Source of the DNA: Peptococcaceae bacterium
Lineage (GTDB): Bacteria > Bacillota > Desulfotomaculia > Desulfotomaculales > UBA12532
Reading direction: 5' to 3'
DNA length: 5,099 nucleotides
Assembly (NCBI GenBank): GCA_003445475.1
Contig: DMDP01000017.1
Coordinates: 1-5,099 of the forward strand
Shown here: positions 4,694 to 5,099 of the stretch, piece after piece
How the letters are laid out: every line of letters starts with the position of its first letter
Numbering within the stretch: position 1 is the first letter of the stretch
Position numbers and translations under genes: made by a program
Notes under the pieces: model-generated
Told to the model about the DNA's origin: nothing
Seen by the model: only the letters and a program-made list of their open reading frames with translations
The model's database searches: none

Positions 4694-5099
4694 ATGAAGG
4701 CATGGCAGTTCCGGCTACACGGGCTTATCTTGCTTCTCGCGATGATCGCCTGGCCGAAAACGGTAGTTGCCGCCCCGCCGGCCCTGACTTGCGAGGCGGC
4801 TGTGTTGATGGATGCGCGGACGGGGCAGGTTTACCTGGCCAAAAACCCTTCTTGGCAGATGCACCCGGCCAGCTTAACAAAAATCATGACCGCGCTTGTG
4901 GCGCTTGAGGCAGGCGACTTACGGAGCGTGGCTACCGTAAGCGAGCGCGCCGCCTATACCTCGGACGGCAGCATAATTGACCTTCACCCGGGAGAGCGCA
5001 TCCGCCTGGGCGAACTCCTGGAAGCGGCGTTGATTATGTCGGCCAATGACGCCACCGTGGCCATAGCGGAGCGCGTGGCGGGAGACCACGACCCGTTTG
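4694..5099 (+). CDS. N-terminal part of a D-alanyl-D-alanine carboxypeptidase (peptidase S11, DacB/DacF type), running off the window
   Basis: The frame is open from ATG 4694 to the window end: 135 full codons, no stop. AAGGGTG at 4681-4687 is the ribosome binding site. The protein starts with a signal peptide (residues 1 to about 26, hydrophobic core LILLLAMIAW, cleavage near VVAA). The penicillin-binding transpeptidase fold follows: EAAVLMDARTGQVYLAKN, the active-site S60-x-x-K63 in PASLTKIMTAL, and the second motif S116-A-N118 in IMSANDATVAIAE. The KTG motif and the C-terminal membrane-anchoring part lie beyond the window. These enzymes remove the terminal D-Ala from pentapeptide stems and so limit cross-linking; several act on spore cortex. 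DacF is expressed in the forespore just upstream of spoIIA, whereas DacB belongs to the mother-cell spm cluster. The visible part does not separate them, so no symbol is given. Confidence 0.9.
   Translation, partial: MKAWQFRLHGLILLLAMIAWPKTVVAAPPALTCEAAVLMDARTGQVYLAKNPSWQMHPASLTKIMTALVALEAGDLRSVATVSERAAYTSDGSIIDLHPGERIRLGELLEAALIMSANDATVAIAERVAGDHDPF

Noticed and set aside
1..5099. CRISPR array, insertion sequence, tRNA, rRNA, riboswitch
   Set aside because: No regularly spaced repeats, transposase, terminal inverted repeats, tRNA-like cloverleaf or recognisable aptamer core was seen.

Overview
The window reads as a chromosomal stretch from a spore-forming Clostridia-type Firmicute with fairly high GC, probably of the Desulfotomaculum/Pelotomaculum/Moorella kind. 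The taxonomic guess rests on gene content (a PdaB-type deacetylase, a YhcN/YlaJ-type spore lipoprotein, a copper-amine-oxidase-like stalk domain protein, a DacB/DacF-type carboxypeptidase), on purine-rich Shine-Dalgarno sites, and on frequent TTG/GTG starts. No mobile element, CRISPR array, tRNA or rRNA is visible. The DNA is gene-dense and mostly ordinary.

Layout, left to right. (1) The 3' end of a secreted stalk-domain protein, 3-398 (+). (2) A large SEC-C zinc-motif protein, about 483-1811 (+), whose C-terminal part looks like a cyclin-like/helix-turn-helix domain. It has no ATG, GTG or TTG upstream of the zinc motif in its frame, so either it starts at a rare codon or there is a one-base frameshift near 508/509. 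(3) A DedA-family membrane protein, 1834-2442 (+), 22 nt downstream and probably co-transcribed, closed by a hairpin plus eight T at 2480-2505. (4) A secreted zinc amidase (Amidase_3), 2573-3199 (+), with a possible housekeeping-type promoter just after that terminator. (5) A YhcN/YlaJ-like lipoprotein, 3271-3771 (+), with a convincing sigma-G-like promoter and a strong ribosome binding site, ended by a strong terminator at 3782-3811. (6) On the minus strand, convergent with it, a PdaB-type polysaccharide deacetylase, 4559-3810. (7) Divergent from that, the N-terminal part of a serine-type D-Ala-D-Ala carboxypeptidase, 4694 to the window end (+).

Working together (inference): from DedA onward most genes act on the cell envelope or spore wall. 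DedA proteins recycle or flip the undecaprenyl phosphate carrier. The amidase removes stem peptides from muramic acid. The deacetylase acts on glycan sugars. The carboxypeptidase trims D-Ala and lowers cross-linking. The lipoprotein is a forespore/spore membrane protein. This is the toolkit of spore cortex building. The most original item is the SEC-C protein, which I could not assign to a function.
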